NCBI GenBank assembly: GCA_003151665.1
Contig: PLYD01000144.1
Span: 2,645-17,455, forward strand
Origin: Candidatus Dormiibacterota bacterium
GTDB lineage: Bacteria > Chloroflexota > Dormibacteria > Dormibacterales > Dormibacteraceae
Direction of reading: 5' to 3'
Length of the DNA stretch: 14,811 nucleotides
In this document: positions 1 to 8,653 of the stretch, one piece after another
Numbering within the stretch: the stretch's first letter is position 1
Layout: every line of letters starts with the position of its first letter
Translations under genes and position numbers: made by a program
The notes under the pieces: generated by a model
Told to the model about the DNA's origin: nothing
The model's input: the letters and a program-made list of their open reading frames with translations, nothing else
Database searches by the model: none

Positions 1-2
1 TG

Positions 3-3000
3 CGCGACCTGCAGGTGTGGTTCAACCTCGCATGGTGCGACCCCGCTTGGGCCGAGTCCGATCCGCGCTTGGCCGAGCTCAAGCGCAAGGACCATGACTT
101 TTCCGAGGCGAACAAAGAGCCCCTGTTCGAAGCGCAGATGGAGATCATGCAGCTGGTCATCCCGAAATACCGGGAGCTCGCTGAACGCGACCAGGTCGAG
201 CTGACCTTCTCGCCTTACTACCACCCGATCCTGCCTCTGCTCTGCCACGTCGACTCAGCGAGGACCGCGAATCCCCAGCTGCCATTGCCGGAGAGGCATT
301 TCTCACACCGCGAAGATGCCGAGCGCCAGATCGAGCTGGGGCAGGGCTTGTTCGAGCGCCTGATCGGCCGCAAGCCGAAAGGCATGTGGCCCTCGGAGAT
401 GGCGGTGGGGGAGAGCGTCGTCGGCCTGGCAGTGAAGGCGGGCATCGATTGGATGATCAGCGACGCCGAGGTGCTGGCTCGCTCGATCGACGGACCTCTG
501 TCGCCGGAGCGGCTCTATCAACCGCACCACGTGGACCGCGAAGGCCGTTCAGTGGCCATGGTGTTCCGTGATTCAAACCTTTCCAACGTCATCGGCTTCG
601 ACTACCAGCGCATGTCGTCGCTCGACGCCGCAAGAGACCTCGTCGGCCGCCTCAAGCGGGTCGGCGAGCAGCAGGAGGACCGCGACTTCCTCGCCGTGAT
701 CGCGCTCGATGGCGAGAACGCCTGGGAGTTCTATCCACGCGACGGCCACGATTTCCTGAACGCTGTTTACACGGAGCTCGAGGCTTCGCAGGACATCGTC
801 ACCACCACCATCAGCGACTTTTTGCAGGAGCACCCCGCGCGCCAGCAGCTGCACCGCCTTCACACGGGAAGCTGGATCGGCGCGAGCCTCGACACCTGGA
901 TCGGCGACCCCGAGCACAACATCGCGTGGGATCTGCTGGCGGAGACTCGCGATTGGCTCGAGGACCAGCTGCGACAGCGACCCAAGGAGTCAGAGCAGGC
1001 GGCGCTCGCTTGGCGAGAGATTCTGATCACCGAAGGGAGCGACTGGTTCTGGTGGTTCAGCCGCAAGCATGACTCGGGTATGGATCCCATCTGGGACAAC
1101 CAGTTCCGGCTCCATCTTCGCAACGTGTACAAGCTCATGGGGCAGCGCCCGCCAGCGCGCCTCTTCCAACCGATCATCGAGCGCGGCAGCACGCCCGAAC
1201 GCGGCGTGCCATCGATCAGCATCAGCCCGACATCGATCAAGGACCCGCAATGGAGCCACGCGGGCTACTACCTGGTCGGCTCAGGGTTCGGCGCCCTGCA
1301 CCGGCCAGCGGGTGTCGTCGAACGTGTCTTCTATGGCTGTGACCACGAGCGTCTGTACTTCCGGATCGACACGCCGCGGACCCCGGCCGAGCTCGAGGCG
1401 CAGCGCATCGAGTTCTGGATCTACTGCTCGGGCGCGCCTGCAGCGGACGTCGACGGGAGCATGGACCTGCCGCTGCCGGTGGCCGCCGCTGCTGAGCTTG
1501 GTTTCGAGCCCGCGCACGTGATCCGGATCGTGCCCAAGGCGCAGGGTGGCGCCGCAGTCACAGTGGCCCGCGTCGTCGAGCCGCAGACGAAGGCCGAGCC
1601 TGAGACCGATTGGGAGGTGCCCGATCCGTTCTTCCTTTCGGTGCCGTTCACGCACCTCGCGAAGAGGGAAGGCGACACGCTGGAGCTCGCGCTGGTGGTG
1701 AGCCGCGATGGCCGCGACATCGAGCAGGTGCCACCCAACGGCTCGCTCGGCCTGCGCATTCCGGGCGACCCGCAGCCGGTCGAAGTCACCGAGTCGCGGC
1801 GTTTGAAGCTGCTCATCGCGACCGCCGAGCTAGCGCCGTTTGCGAAGTCGGGCAGCGTCGCGGACGTCACCGCGGCCCTTTCCAAGGAGCTGCACCGGCT
1901 CGGTCACGACGTGAGGCTCGTGATGCCGCGCTACCGGCAGATCGACATCGCACGCAACGGCCTGAAGCCGGTGCTGACCGATCTCCAGGTGCCGCTGGGC
2001 GCGCAGACGCTGGCGGCGACGATCTTCGAAGGCCGTCTCGGCGAGATCGCCGTCTATTTTGTCGACTGCCCGTCCCTCTATGACCGCGATGGCATCTACG
2101 GGTTTGGGGACGACGACGCGAGGTCGGTCTTCTTCAGCCGCGCGCTGCTCGAGATGCTTCAGCCACTGGAGTTCATGCCCGACGTGATCCATGTCCACGA
2201 CGCGTTCGCGGCGCTCGTGCCGAACCTGGTCGAGCGGGTCTATGCGGAAGGGCCAATCGGTGAGATCGCGACGACGCTGACGATTCACAACCTCGCGGAG
2301 CAGGGCAAGTTCGGCTTCGGGGCGCTGCAGCTGGCGGCCCTGGAGAGGTGGGGCCTCCTTAGAGCCGGCATTCCCGGTCTCGATGACGAGGTCAACTTCC
2401 TGGCGCGGGGGATCCACTTCGCCGATGTCGTCAACACCGTGAGCGAGCGGTACGCGAAAGAGATCCAGACGCCGGACATGGGTGAGGGCCTCGACGAGTT
2501 GCTGCGGGTCCACGCGCACAAGCTGCACGGCATCATCGACGGCATCGACTACGAGCTCTTCGATCCGGAGCACGATCCCAACATCCCGCACCACTATTCG
2601 GCGCTGGCGCCTGAGGCGAAGGCGCTCGACCGTGCGGAGCTGCGGACCGAGCTCGGGCTCGGGCACTCGGACCGGCCCCTGTGCGCGATGGTCTCGAGGT
2701 TCTACGACGTCAAGGGACTGGACCTCGTCGAGCAGGCGATGCCCGCCCTTCTCGACCTTGGCCTGCAGGTCGTGGTGGTGGGCGCCGGCGACCGGCGCTA
2801 CGAAGACATGTTCCGCCGCTGGGCGGCCGAGCGTCCCAAGCAGGTCGCCGCAGTGATCGGATTCGATTCGGCGCTCGCGCAACGCGTTTACGCCGGCGCC
2901 GACATGCTGTGGATGCCGTCGCGCTTCGAGCCCTGCGGCCTCGCGCAGCTGATCGCCCTTCGCTACGGCACCATCCCGGTGGTGCGCGCCACGGGCGGCC

Positions 3001-3272
3001 TTGCCGACACGATCAAGGACTACGACCCGGTGGCGGCGACCGGTAACGGATTCCGGTTCGATGTCTACGACGCGTGGCAGTTCTTCGGCGCGGTGGTCAG
3101 GGCGGCGGAGACGTACAGGCACCCGTCCCTGTGGGCGTGGCTCGTCCGGCGCGCGATGACCGAGGACGTGTCGTGGTCGCGCTCGGCCGAGAAATACGTT
3201 CAGCTCTACATGGCGGGCATCGGCGCGAGGCGAGAGCGCCGGGGCGTGTCGATGGCGCCGGTGGGAAAGTAG
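3..3272 (+). CDS. GH57 glycoside hydrolase / GT5 glycogen synthase fusion (5' partial)
   Basis: The reading frame is open from the window edge, so the true start lies upstream; residues here are numbered from the GTG codon at nt 15. The N-terminal part is a family 57 glycoside hydrolase acting on alpha-glucans. It shows the region-2 motif with YYHPILPL (68-75), the WPSE motif with the predicted nucleophile Glu128, and the LDGEN motif with predicted acid/base Asp232. The HQP motif is off the edge. A beta-rich linker domain (about 410-595) follows. From about residue 598 to the end is a GT5 synthase that would extend alpha-1,4-glucan from ADP- or UDP-glucose. It has HVHDAFAALVPNL (726-738), TIHNLAEQGKF (756-766), a VSRFYDVKGLDL segment and the SRFEPCGL motif with Glu972. 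The usual KTGGL nucleotide-sugar motif reads KSGSV (611-615). The gene converges on the glucan phosphorylase. Family calls are firm; glucan specificity and whether GH57 cleaves or branches are not determined. Confidence 0.93.
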   Translation, partial: RDLQVWFNLAWCDPAWAESDPRLAELKRKDHDFSEANKEPLFEAQMEIMQLVIPKYRELAERDQVELTFSPYYHPILPLLCHVDSARTANPQLPLPERHFSHREDAERQIELGQGLFERLIGRKPKGMWPSEMAVGESVVGLAVKAGIDWMISDAEVLARSIDGPLSPERLYQPHHVDREGRSVAMVFRDSNLSNVIGFDYQRMSSLDAARDLVGRLKRVGEQQEDRDFLAVIALDGENAWEFYPRDGHDFLNAVYTELEASQDIVTTTISDFLQEHPARQQLHRLHTGSWIGASLDTWIGDPEHNIAWDLLAETRDWLEDQLRQRPKESEQAALAWREILITEGSDWFWWFSRKHDSGMDPIWDNQFRLHLRNVYKLMGQRPPARLFQPIIERGSTPERGVPSISISPTSIKDPQWSHAGYYLVGSGFGALHRPAGVVERVFYGCDHERLYFRIDTPRTPAELEAQRIEFWIYCSGAPAADVDGSMDLPLPVAAAAELGFEPAHVIRIVPKAQGGAAVTVARVVEPQTKAEPETDWEVPDPFFLSVPFTHLAKREGDTLELALVVSRDGRDIEQVPPNGSLGLRIPGDPQPVEVTESRRLKLLIATAELAPFAKSGSVADVTAALSKELHRLGHDVRLVMPRYRQIDIARNGLKPVLTDLQVPLGAQTLAATIFEGRLGEIAVYFVDCPSLYDRDGIYGFGDDDARSVFFSRALLEMLQPLEFMPDVIHVHDAFAALVPNLVERVYAEGPIGEIATTLTIHNLAEQGKFGFGALQLAALERWGLLRAGIPGLDDEVNFLARGIHFADVVNTVSERYAKEIQTPDMGEGLDELLRVHAHKLHGIIDGIDYELFDPEHDPNIPHHYSALAPEAKALDRAELRTELGLGHSDRPLCAMVSRFYDVKGLDLVEQAMPALLDLGLQVVVVGAGDRRYEDMFRRWAAERPKQVAAVIGFDSALAQRVYAGADMLWMPSRFEPCGLAQLIALRYGTIPVVRATGGLADTIKDYDPVAATGNGFRFDVYDAWQFFGAVVRAAETYRHPSLWAWLVRRAMTEDVSWSRSAEKYVQLYMAGIGARRERRGVSMAPVGK

Positions 3273-3468
3273 CCCCCGCTACGCCGAATCTCCTGTCGGA
3301 CACGATGATGATTGAGGTCCATCCCACGCTCGAGTCCACGCCACTAGGGCTTACTACGCCCCGGGCCGCTACTACGTTCGCAACTTACTCACCACTGCGG
3401 AGACGCTGCTGCCGGCGGACTTTGCGACCGTTGACATCTTGCCGCACCGAGCAGGTCGGACTGGAGCT

Positions 3469-5556
3469 CTAGCCGCCCCAGTCGGGTAGAAGTCGCAGCT
3501 GTTCCACCCGCCGAGCCCCAGGCGCGTAGGCCGTGTTGAAGTAGTCGATCACCATTCGCCGCGCTGAGAACTCGGTCGCGATGTGCCGGATTGAAGCCCG
3601 CATCATCTCAACCCAGCGCCGCGGTATGCCGTTCTCGTCCCGCTCGAAGTACGCGGGAACCACCTCGCGCTCCAACAGCCGGTACAGGTTCTCGGCCTCG
3701 GCCTGGTCGTCCACCCCCGGACGATCGAGGGTGGCGCCTGAGGGGATGGCCCAGCCGAGTTCCGGCCTGTAGCCTTCGTCCCACCAGCCGTCGAGGATGC
3801 TCACGTTCAGTACCCCGTTGGCCCCGGCCTTCATGCCGCTGGTCCCGCTGGCCTCTAGGAACCGCCGTGGGTTGTTGAGCCACACGTCGGTGCCGCGCAC
3901 CAGGTGGCCGGCCAGCTCGATGTCGTAGTCCTTGAGAAACACCACGCGCGGCTGCTGCCGTGCGAACGCGACGACATCTGCCGCGATGTCCTTTCCCGGT
4001 TGGTCTGCGGGGTGTGCCTTCCCCGCGAAGAGGAACTGCACGGGGTGCTTGGCGCTTCGCAGCATCTTGGTGAGTCGCGGGGAGTCCTGGAGCAGAAGGT
4101 TGGCGCGCTTGTAAGGCGCGAACCTACGGCCGAACCCGATCGTCAGCGCGTTTGCGTCAAGGTCGGCCGTGTGCTCCGAGCGCTTGCGCGCCACCTCGAG
4201 CAGACGCCGCTTCAGGTCCATGTGCATCGACCACAGCTCGGTCGCCGGGATCTCGAACACTGCTTCCCAGCGGCCGTCGGTGCCGTCCAGGTCCCACCAG
4301 TCGGGGCCGACGTACCTTCGGAGCAGATCTCTGATCTCTGGCGCCATCCATGTCGGCATGTGGACCCCGTTGGTGACCGACCCGATTGGTACCTGGACCT
4401 CTGGAAGCCCTCGCCATGCGTCCTTCCACAGCCGCTTCGACACAGTTCCGTGGAGCCGGCTCACGCCAACCGCCTGGTCCGCCAGGCGCAGCGCCGCGTA
4501 CGTGGTGCACAAACGCTCGCGAGGATCGCCAGGCCGCTGCCGACCGAGGTCCATGAACCGATCGAACGAGATGCCCACGTCTTTCAGGTAGGGACCCAGC
4601 AGGTCCCAGACCAGCCCGGGCTCGAAGTAGTCGCTGCCCGCTGCGATCGGCGTGTGCGTCGTGAATACGATTCCCGCGCGCGCGACCAGGCGTGCTTCCT
4701 CGAGTGTCATGCGGCGAGAGGCGCGCAGCTCGCGGATGCGCTCGATCGCGCACAGGAAGCTGTGGCCCTCGTTCAGGTGATAGACACCCGCCACCATGCC
4801 CAGCGCATGGAGCGCGCGCACGCCACCGATCCCGAGCACGATCTCCTGACGCAGCCGTCGATCAGGCTCGGGCACATACAGGCGGTCGGTGATCGCGCGA
4901 AGGTCGGGCGGGTTGGCCTCGACGTCGGTGTCGAGCAGGAAAAGTGGCACCCTTCCGACCTGCGCGCGCCACACCGCGATCTTGACCTTGCGATCGCCGA
5001 TCGGAGCTTCGACCTCGACGCCCTCGACCTTCCGAATCGGGAGGTCGCTGCCCCGGTGCTCGGAGTACACCTCGACCTGGCGGCCGCCTGCGTCGATCTC
5101 CTGGCGGCCGAAACCCTGCTTGTAGAGGAGGCCGACCGCGACCAGAGGCAGGCCGAGGTCGCTGGTGGCTTTGAGGTGGTCGCCGGCGAGGACGCCAAGT
5201 CCACCCGAGTAGATGGGCAGGCACTCGGCGAGGCCGAACTCGAGCGAGAAGTAGCCGATCACCATGGGTGCCTTCGCGTTCATAAAGGCCGGATTCCGGT
5301 CGTAGTACTGCCGATAGGCGGCGCGTGCATCCTCGAGGGCGGCCCGGGCGTCGGTGCTCTCCATGGCCTTGGCCACCCCTTCCTCGCCGAGCTGCGAGAG
5401 GAGCAGGACCGGGTTCTGCCTGGTGGCCTCCCAGCGCTGAGGATCCAGGACCCGGAAGGTGGCCTCGATCCGGGGCTCCCACGTCCAGAGTAGGTCGTGG
5501 GCGAAGTCGTTCAGCTCCTCCAGCACCGGATAGCCGTGTTCGAGTTCTTCCAACAT
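3469..5556 (-). CDS. glgP: alpha-glucan phosphorylase (GT35, DUF3417-containing short type)
   Basis: A PLP-dependent enzyme releasing glucose 1-phosphate from glycogen or maltodextrin with inorganic phosphate; cytoplasmic. The 695-aa product has an N-terminal DUF3417-like segment (about 10-110), then the short GT35 catalytic domain typical of the bacterial/archaeal type. Visible signatures are HLNEGH, FTTHTPIAAG, GRRFAPYKR and EASGTSGMKAGANG, where Lys576 is the predicted PLP Schiff-base lysine. Length fits this short subfamily rather than the E. coli MalP/GlgP type (about 800 aa). The ATG at 5554-5556 is chosen because the DUF3417 homology begins at once; there is no clear Shine-Dalgarno. 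It converges with the GH57-GT5 gene and is divergent, across 35 bp, from the nucleotidyltransferase fusion. This suggests a local glycogen turnover module. Confidence 0.95.
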   Translation of the reverse strand: MLEELEHGYPVLEELNDFAHDLLWTWEPRIEATFRVLDPQRWEATRQNPVLLLSQLGEEGVAKAMESTDARAALEDARAAYRQYYDRNPAFMNAKAPMVIGYFSLEFGLAECLPIYSGGLGVLAGDHLKATSDLGLPLVAVGLLYKQGFGRQEIDAGGRQVEVYSEHRGSDLPIRKVEGVEVEAPIGDRKVKIAVWRAQVGRVPLFLLDTDVEANPPDLRAITDRLYVPEPDRRLRQEIVLGIGGVRALHALGMVAGVYHLNEGHSFLCAIERIRELRASRRMTLEEARLVARAGIVFTTHTPIAAGSDYFEPGLVWDLLGPYLKDVGISFDRFMDLGRQRPGDPRERLCTTYAALRLADQAVGVSRLHGTVSKRLWKDAWRGLPEVQVPIGSVTNGVHMPTWMAPEIRDLLRRYVGPDWWDLDGTDGRWEAVFEIPATELWSMHMDLKRRLLEVARKRSEHTADLDANALTIGFGRRFAPYKRANLLLQDSPRLTKMLRSAKHPVQFLFAGKAHPADQPGKDIAADVVAFARQQPRVVFLKDYDIELAGHLVRGTDVWLNNPRRFLEASGTSGMKAGANGVLNVSILDGWWDEGYRPELGWAIPSGATLDRPGVDDQAEAENLYRLLEREVVPAYFERDENGIPRRWVEMMRASIRHIATEFSARRMVIDYFNTAYAPGARRVEQLRLLPDWGG

Positions 5557-5591
5557 CGACTTACGATGGTATCGACTGCGATGACTGGGGC

Positions 5592-8114
5592 ATGAAGGCG
5601 GTTGTCATGGCGGGCGGCGAAGGCTCGCGCCTCCGACCGCTGACCAGCCGCCAGCCAAAACCGCTGGTGCCCGTCGCCGGGCGCCCGATCATGGAGCACA
5701 TCCTGCTGCACCTGCGGCGCAACCAGATGCGCGACGTGGTGGCCACAGTGCAGTACCTCGGCGCCTCGATACGCAACTACTTCGGCGACGGATCCGAGCA
5801 GGGCGTGGCGCTGACTTACTCTGTCGAGGACTCGCCGCTCGGCACCGCCGGGTCGGTGATGCTCGCACGCCAGCAGCTCACCGAGACCTTCGTCGTGATC
5901 TCGGGGGATTCGCTCACCGACATCGACCTGGTTGCCGCAGCCCGCTTCCATCGCGAGCACCGCGCGCTCGCCACCATCGTGCTCAAGCCGGTGCCGAACC
6001 CCCTCGAGTACGGCGTGGTCGTTGTCGACGAGGGCGGTGCGGTGCAGCGGTTCATCGAGAAGCCGAGCTGGGGCGAGGTCATCTCCGACCTGGCCAACAC
6101 CGGCATCTACATCCTCGACCCGGCGGTGTTCGACTTCTTCCGGCCTGGCGAGGTCACCGATTGGTCGGGCGACGTCTTTCCGAAGCTGTTGAAGCAGGGA
6201 GAGCCGGTGTTCGGCTGGGTGGCTCCCGGCTACTGGGAGGATGTCGGCAGCCACAGCGCGTATGTCAAAGCCAACTTCGACTGCCTCGAGGGCCGCGTCA
6301 AGGTCGACATCCCCGGCGAACGGGTGGGGGAGTCGATCTGGGTGCACCCGGAGGCGGAGGTTTCATCGTCGGCGCGCATCGACGGACCGGCCCTCATATG
6401 CGCGGGCGCCAAGGTGCGGGGAGGGGCGTGGGTCAACGGGCCGTGCGTGGTCGGCGGCTACACCATCATCGACTCTGGCGCGAAGGTCTCCAACTCGATC
6501 ACCTGGGACCACAGCTACATCGGCGAGAACTCGCGTCTGCGTGGCGCTGTCGTGTGTCGCTCGGTCACGGTGAAGAGCGGCTGCCTGCTCGAGGAGGGCA
6601 GCGTGATCGGCAATGAGGTGGTGCTCGGCGCCGGCGCGACCGTCAACCCCAACGTCCGGATCTGGCCGAACAAGGAGGTCGAGCCGGGCGCGGTCGTTCA
6701 CGAGTCGATCATCTGGGCAGGCTCGTGGAAGCGCGGCCTGTTCACCTCCTACGGCCTCACCGGCCTGACGAACGTCGAGTTCACACCCGAGTTCGGGGCT
6801 CGCCTCGGCGCTGCCGTCGGCGCGCTCAGCCCGAAGGGAACCGAGATCGCGATCTCGCGCGACTACACGCGGTCGGCGCGCATGATCCACCGCGCCGTGA
6901 TCTCGGGGATGATCTCGTCCGGCGCCAATGTCACCGACCTCTCGGTGCTGCCGGCGCCCGTGGCGCGCTATTGGGCCCGCCACACCCACGTGTCCGCGGT
7001 CCACGTGCAGACGTCGCCTGTCGACCCTCGATCTGTGGACATCCGCATCTTCGACGACCACGGCCTCGACCTCGACAAGCGCACTGAGCGAAAGCTGGAG
7101 AGCCTCTATTTCAGGGAGGACATCAGGCGCGTCTCGCATTACGAAATGGGACGGATCATCCGGCGCGACGGTCAGACGGATCGCTACGTCGAGGAGATCC
7201 TGAGCAAGGTCGACCTCGAGGCGGTGCGCGGTGGCGGGTTCAAGGTGCTCGTCGACTACAACAACGGGGCGGCGGCGCTGGCATTGCCACGCGTGCTCCA
7301 GGAGATGAACGCGACGGTCATTCCGCTTAGCGCGGCGCCGGCCGAGATAGTCGTTGAACAGGATGCCTCGAGCTTTTCGGCCCACCTCAAGGAGATGGGG
7401 GTGATCGTGTCCGCAGTGAAGGCGAGGCTTGGGGTGTTCATCGACACGCCGGGCGAGCGGTGCTTCTTGATCGATGAGACGGGCGAGGTGCTGAATCACG
7501 ACGAGGCGTTCGCGGTGGTCGTGCAGCTCGCCCTGAGCAACAAGCCAGGTCTCGTGCTCGGGCCGGCGTCCGCCTCGCTTGCCTTTTCGATGATCGCCGA
7601 GCAGATGAACAGTCGCTTCGTGCCCACGAAGATCACACCCGGGGCGGTTCTTCGCGCCGCCCAGCATGCTGACACCGTGGTCGCGTCGGACGCGGCCGGG
7701 GGCTATTGCTGGCCCGATTTCGCCGTGTCTTTCGACGCCATCTTCACCACCGTGCGGCTGCTCGAGCTGCTGGCCCACACCAGCGCCTCGCTGCGGAGCC
7801 TGCGAGACAGGATCCCGGCGGTCGCGCACAGGACCGCGGTCGAGTTCTGTCCGTGGGAGATCAAGGGCCGCGTGATGCGGACGATGATGGAAAGGCACAT
7901 CAAGGACAGGGTCGACCTGACCGATGGGGTCAAGGTGTTCGTCGAGGGCGGCTGGGTGCTGGTGGTGCCGGATGCGGACCGTCCCGAGTACCACATCATC
8001 GCGTCGACGCTCGACCCGGTGAAATCGGCCCAGCTGGTGGAGGAGTACTCAGCCCTCGTGCGCTCCGTCGTCACGGAGATGGCCCCGCAGGCCGAGGGCG
8101 TGGTCGAGACCTAA
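5592..8114 (+). CDS. sugar-1-phosphate nucleotidyltransferase / phosphomannomutase-like fusion
   Basis: An 840-aa protein of the mannose-1-phosphate guanylyltransferase/phosphomannomutase fusion type. Residues 1-235 form a nucleotidyltransferase that activates a hexose 1-phosphate with NTP. The nucleotide-binding loop GGEGSRLRPLT (8-18), PKPLVPV (22-28), the metal-binding GDSLTD (105-110) and GYWEDVGS (213-220) are all intact. Residues about 245-375 are hexapeptide repeats of a left-handed beta-helix. Residues about 385-830 follow the alpha-D-phosphohexomutase fold, but the phosphoserine, metal, sugar and phosphate loops all depart from consensus, so mutase activity is doubtful. Start ATG 5592 is chosen because the Rossmann strand begins at once; the frame extends upstream only as antisense of the phosphorylase. 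Substrate could be mannose-1-P/GTP or glucose-1-P; the sequence does not settle it. It ends 23 bp before the tRNA. Confidence 0.9.
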   Translation: MKAVVMAGGEGSRLRPLTSRQPKPLVPVAGRPIMEHILLHLRRNQMRDVVATVQYLGASIRNYFGDGSEQGVALTYSVEDSPLGTAGSVMLARQQLTETFVVISGDSLTDIDLVAAARFHREHRALATIVLKPVPNPLEYGVVVVDEGGAVQRFIEKPSWGEVISDLANTGIYILDPAVFDFFRPGEVTDWSGDVFPKLLKQGEPVFGWVAPGYWEDVGSHSAYVKANFDCLEGRVKVDIPGERVGESIWVHPEAEVSSSARIDGPALICAGAKVRGGAWVNGPCVVGGYTIIDSGAKVSNSITWDHSYIGENSRLRGAVVCRSVTVKSGCLLEEGSVIGNEVVLGAGATVNPNVRIWPNKEVEPGAVVHESIIWAGSWKRGLFTSYGLTGLTNVEFTPEFGARLGAAVGALSPKGTEIAISRDYTRSARMIHRAVISGMISSGANVTDLSVLPAPVARYWARHTHVSAVHVQTSPVDPRSVDIRIFDDHGLDLDKRTERKLESLYFREDIRRVSHYEMGRIIRRDGQTDRYVEEILSKVDLEAVRGGGFKVLVDYNNGAAALALPRVLQEMNATVIPLSAAPAEIVVEQDASSFSAHLKEMGVIVSAVKARLGVFIDTPGERCFLIDETGEVLNHDEAFAVVVQLALSNKPGLVLGPASASLAFSMIAEQMNSRFVPTKITPGAVLRAAQHADTVVASDAAGGYCWPDFAVSFDAIFTTVRLLELLAHTSASLRSLRDRIPAVAHRTAVEFCPWEIKGRVMRTMMERHIKDRVDLTDGVKVFVEGGWVLVVPDADRPEYHIIASTLDPVKSAQLVEEYSALVRSVVTEMAPQAEGVVET

Positions 8115-8122
8115 AGGTCAAA

Positions 8123-8128
8123 TAAGAT
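8123..8128 (+). promoter_or_regulatory. candidate -10 element for tRNA-Gly
   Basis: TAAGAT, an extended TANNNT-type -10 hexamer, ends 9 nt before the mature tRNA 5' end, the spacing expected if transcription starts just upstream of the tRNA. No convincing -35 is visible. Transcription could instead continue from the upstream gene, whose stop is only 23 bp away. Confidence 0.35.
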
Positions 8129-8137
8129 GGAGGGCGC

Positions 8138-8213
8138 GCGGGAGTAGCTCATCTGGCAGAGCGCGACCTTCCCAAGGTTGAGGTAGCGGGTTCGATCCCC
8201 GTCTCCCGCTCCA
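8138..8213 (+). tRNA. tRNA-Gly(CCC)
   Basis: A complete 76-nt cloverleaf reading GGG codons. The acceptor arm is GCGGGAG (8138-8144) paired with CTCCCGC (8203-8209), with U as discriminator, normal for bacterial tRNA-Gly, and an encoded CCA (8211-8213). The D-stem is GCTC/GAGC (8147-8150, 8159-8162). The anticodon stem is CGACC/GGTTG with loop TTCCCAA and anticodon CCC at 8171-8173. The variable loop is AGGTA and the T arm GCGGG-TTCGATC-CCCGT (8186-8202). Its last 17 nt recur at 8972-8988, suggesting use as an integration site. Confidence 0.96.
8197..8213 (+). repeat. direct repeat copy 1 (tRNA-Gly 3' end), candidate att site
   Basis: The final 17 nt of the tRNA, CCCCGTCTCCCGCTCCA, are repeated exactly at 8972-8988. 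Integrases commonly use tRNA 3' ends as attB and leave the tRNA intact plus a partial copy at the distal end. The repeat is seen directly; the att interpretation is inference. Confidence 0.6.
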
Positions 8214-8325
8214 GCTTTACTCTCACCGCGCTTGAGTGCGCTCGGGAGTCGACCGACATTCCGAGCCGCATCGAGGTCGGCGGCTCGGTGATGCCGGTGC
8301 CGAATGGCGAGCCGCTTAGGCTGCT

Positions 8326-8649
8326 CTACGCCCTCGTGGTCGCGGCAAGCTTGACGGGCTGAATCTCGGTGATCAGGACCTTGTAGCGACCCTTCGCGAA
8401 GTTGTCTAAGTCGGCGACGGCGGCCTGGCCTACTGGGGATCCGAGGCACGCCTGCAGTGCCGTCATGTCGTCGAAGTAGATGTCGGCGGTCCGATAGTAG
8501 GGAGGCTGATCACCGACCGCCTTGTTTGCATCCAGCCTGGTCGCGTTGGGGAGCTTCGCTCCGTGCTCCGGAATGTGGGTCTGGAGGTAGTACTTCTCGA
8601 ACGCGGCTGCATCTTCCGGTTGGTCGTACAAAACGGTCATCTTGACCAT
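8326..8649 (-). CDS. EthD-family small protein
   Basis: A 107-aa single-domain protein beginning MVKMTVLYDQPEDAAAFEKY, typical of EthD/ferredoxin-like alpha+beta-barrel proteins. The HIPEHGAKLP segment and the PYYRTADIYFDD strand also fit the family. Members are small dimeric proteins associated with ether or aromatic degradation or of unknown function; no partner operon is present here to assign a substrate. Start ATG at 8647-8649 is decided by a strong AGGAGGTGA 4 nt upstream. The gene stands alone on the minus strand, opposite the tRNA, between the two copies of the tRNA-derived repeat, so it may be cargo of a remnant element. Confidence 0.82.
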   Translation of the reverse strand: MVKMTVLYDQPEDAAAFEKYYLQTHIPEHGAKLPNATRLDANKAVGDQPPYYRTADIYFDDMTALQACLGSPVGQAAVADLDNFAKGRYKVLITEIQPVKLAATTRA

Positions 8650-8653
8650 TGCG

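Noticed and set aside
3316..3489. 57 open codons in the gap between the GH57-GT5 and glgP genes with protein-like sequence (RAYYAPGRYYVRNLLTTAE)
   Set aside because: There is no start codon in the frame and no recognisable family; possibly a decayed gene end, but chance in high-GC sequence is as likely.
3904..5493. Long plus-strand open frame (529 codons) inside the phosphorylase gene
   Set aside because: It is the antisense of a strongly recognisable glgP; high GC keeps opposite frames open and its composition is shadow-like.
5325..5591. N-terminal extension of the nucleotidyltransferase fusion by 89 codons
   Set aside because: It overlaps glgP in antisense, and the nucleotidyltransferase fold begins exactly at the ATG at 5592.
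6363..7994. Minus-strand open frame (543 codons) opposite the nucleotidyltransferase/PMM-like fusion
   Set aside because: His/Arg/Asp-rich shadow composition opposite a well-supported gene.
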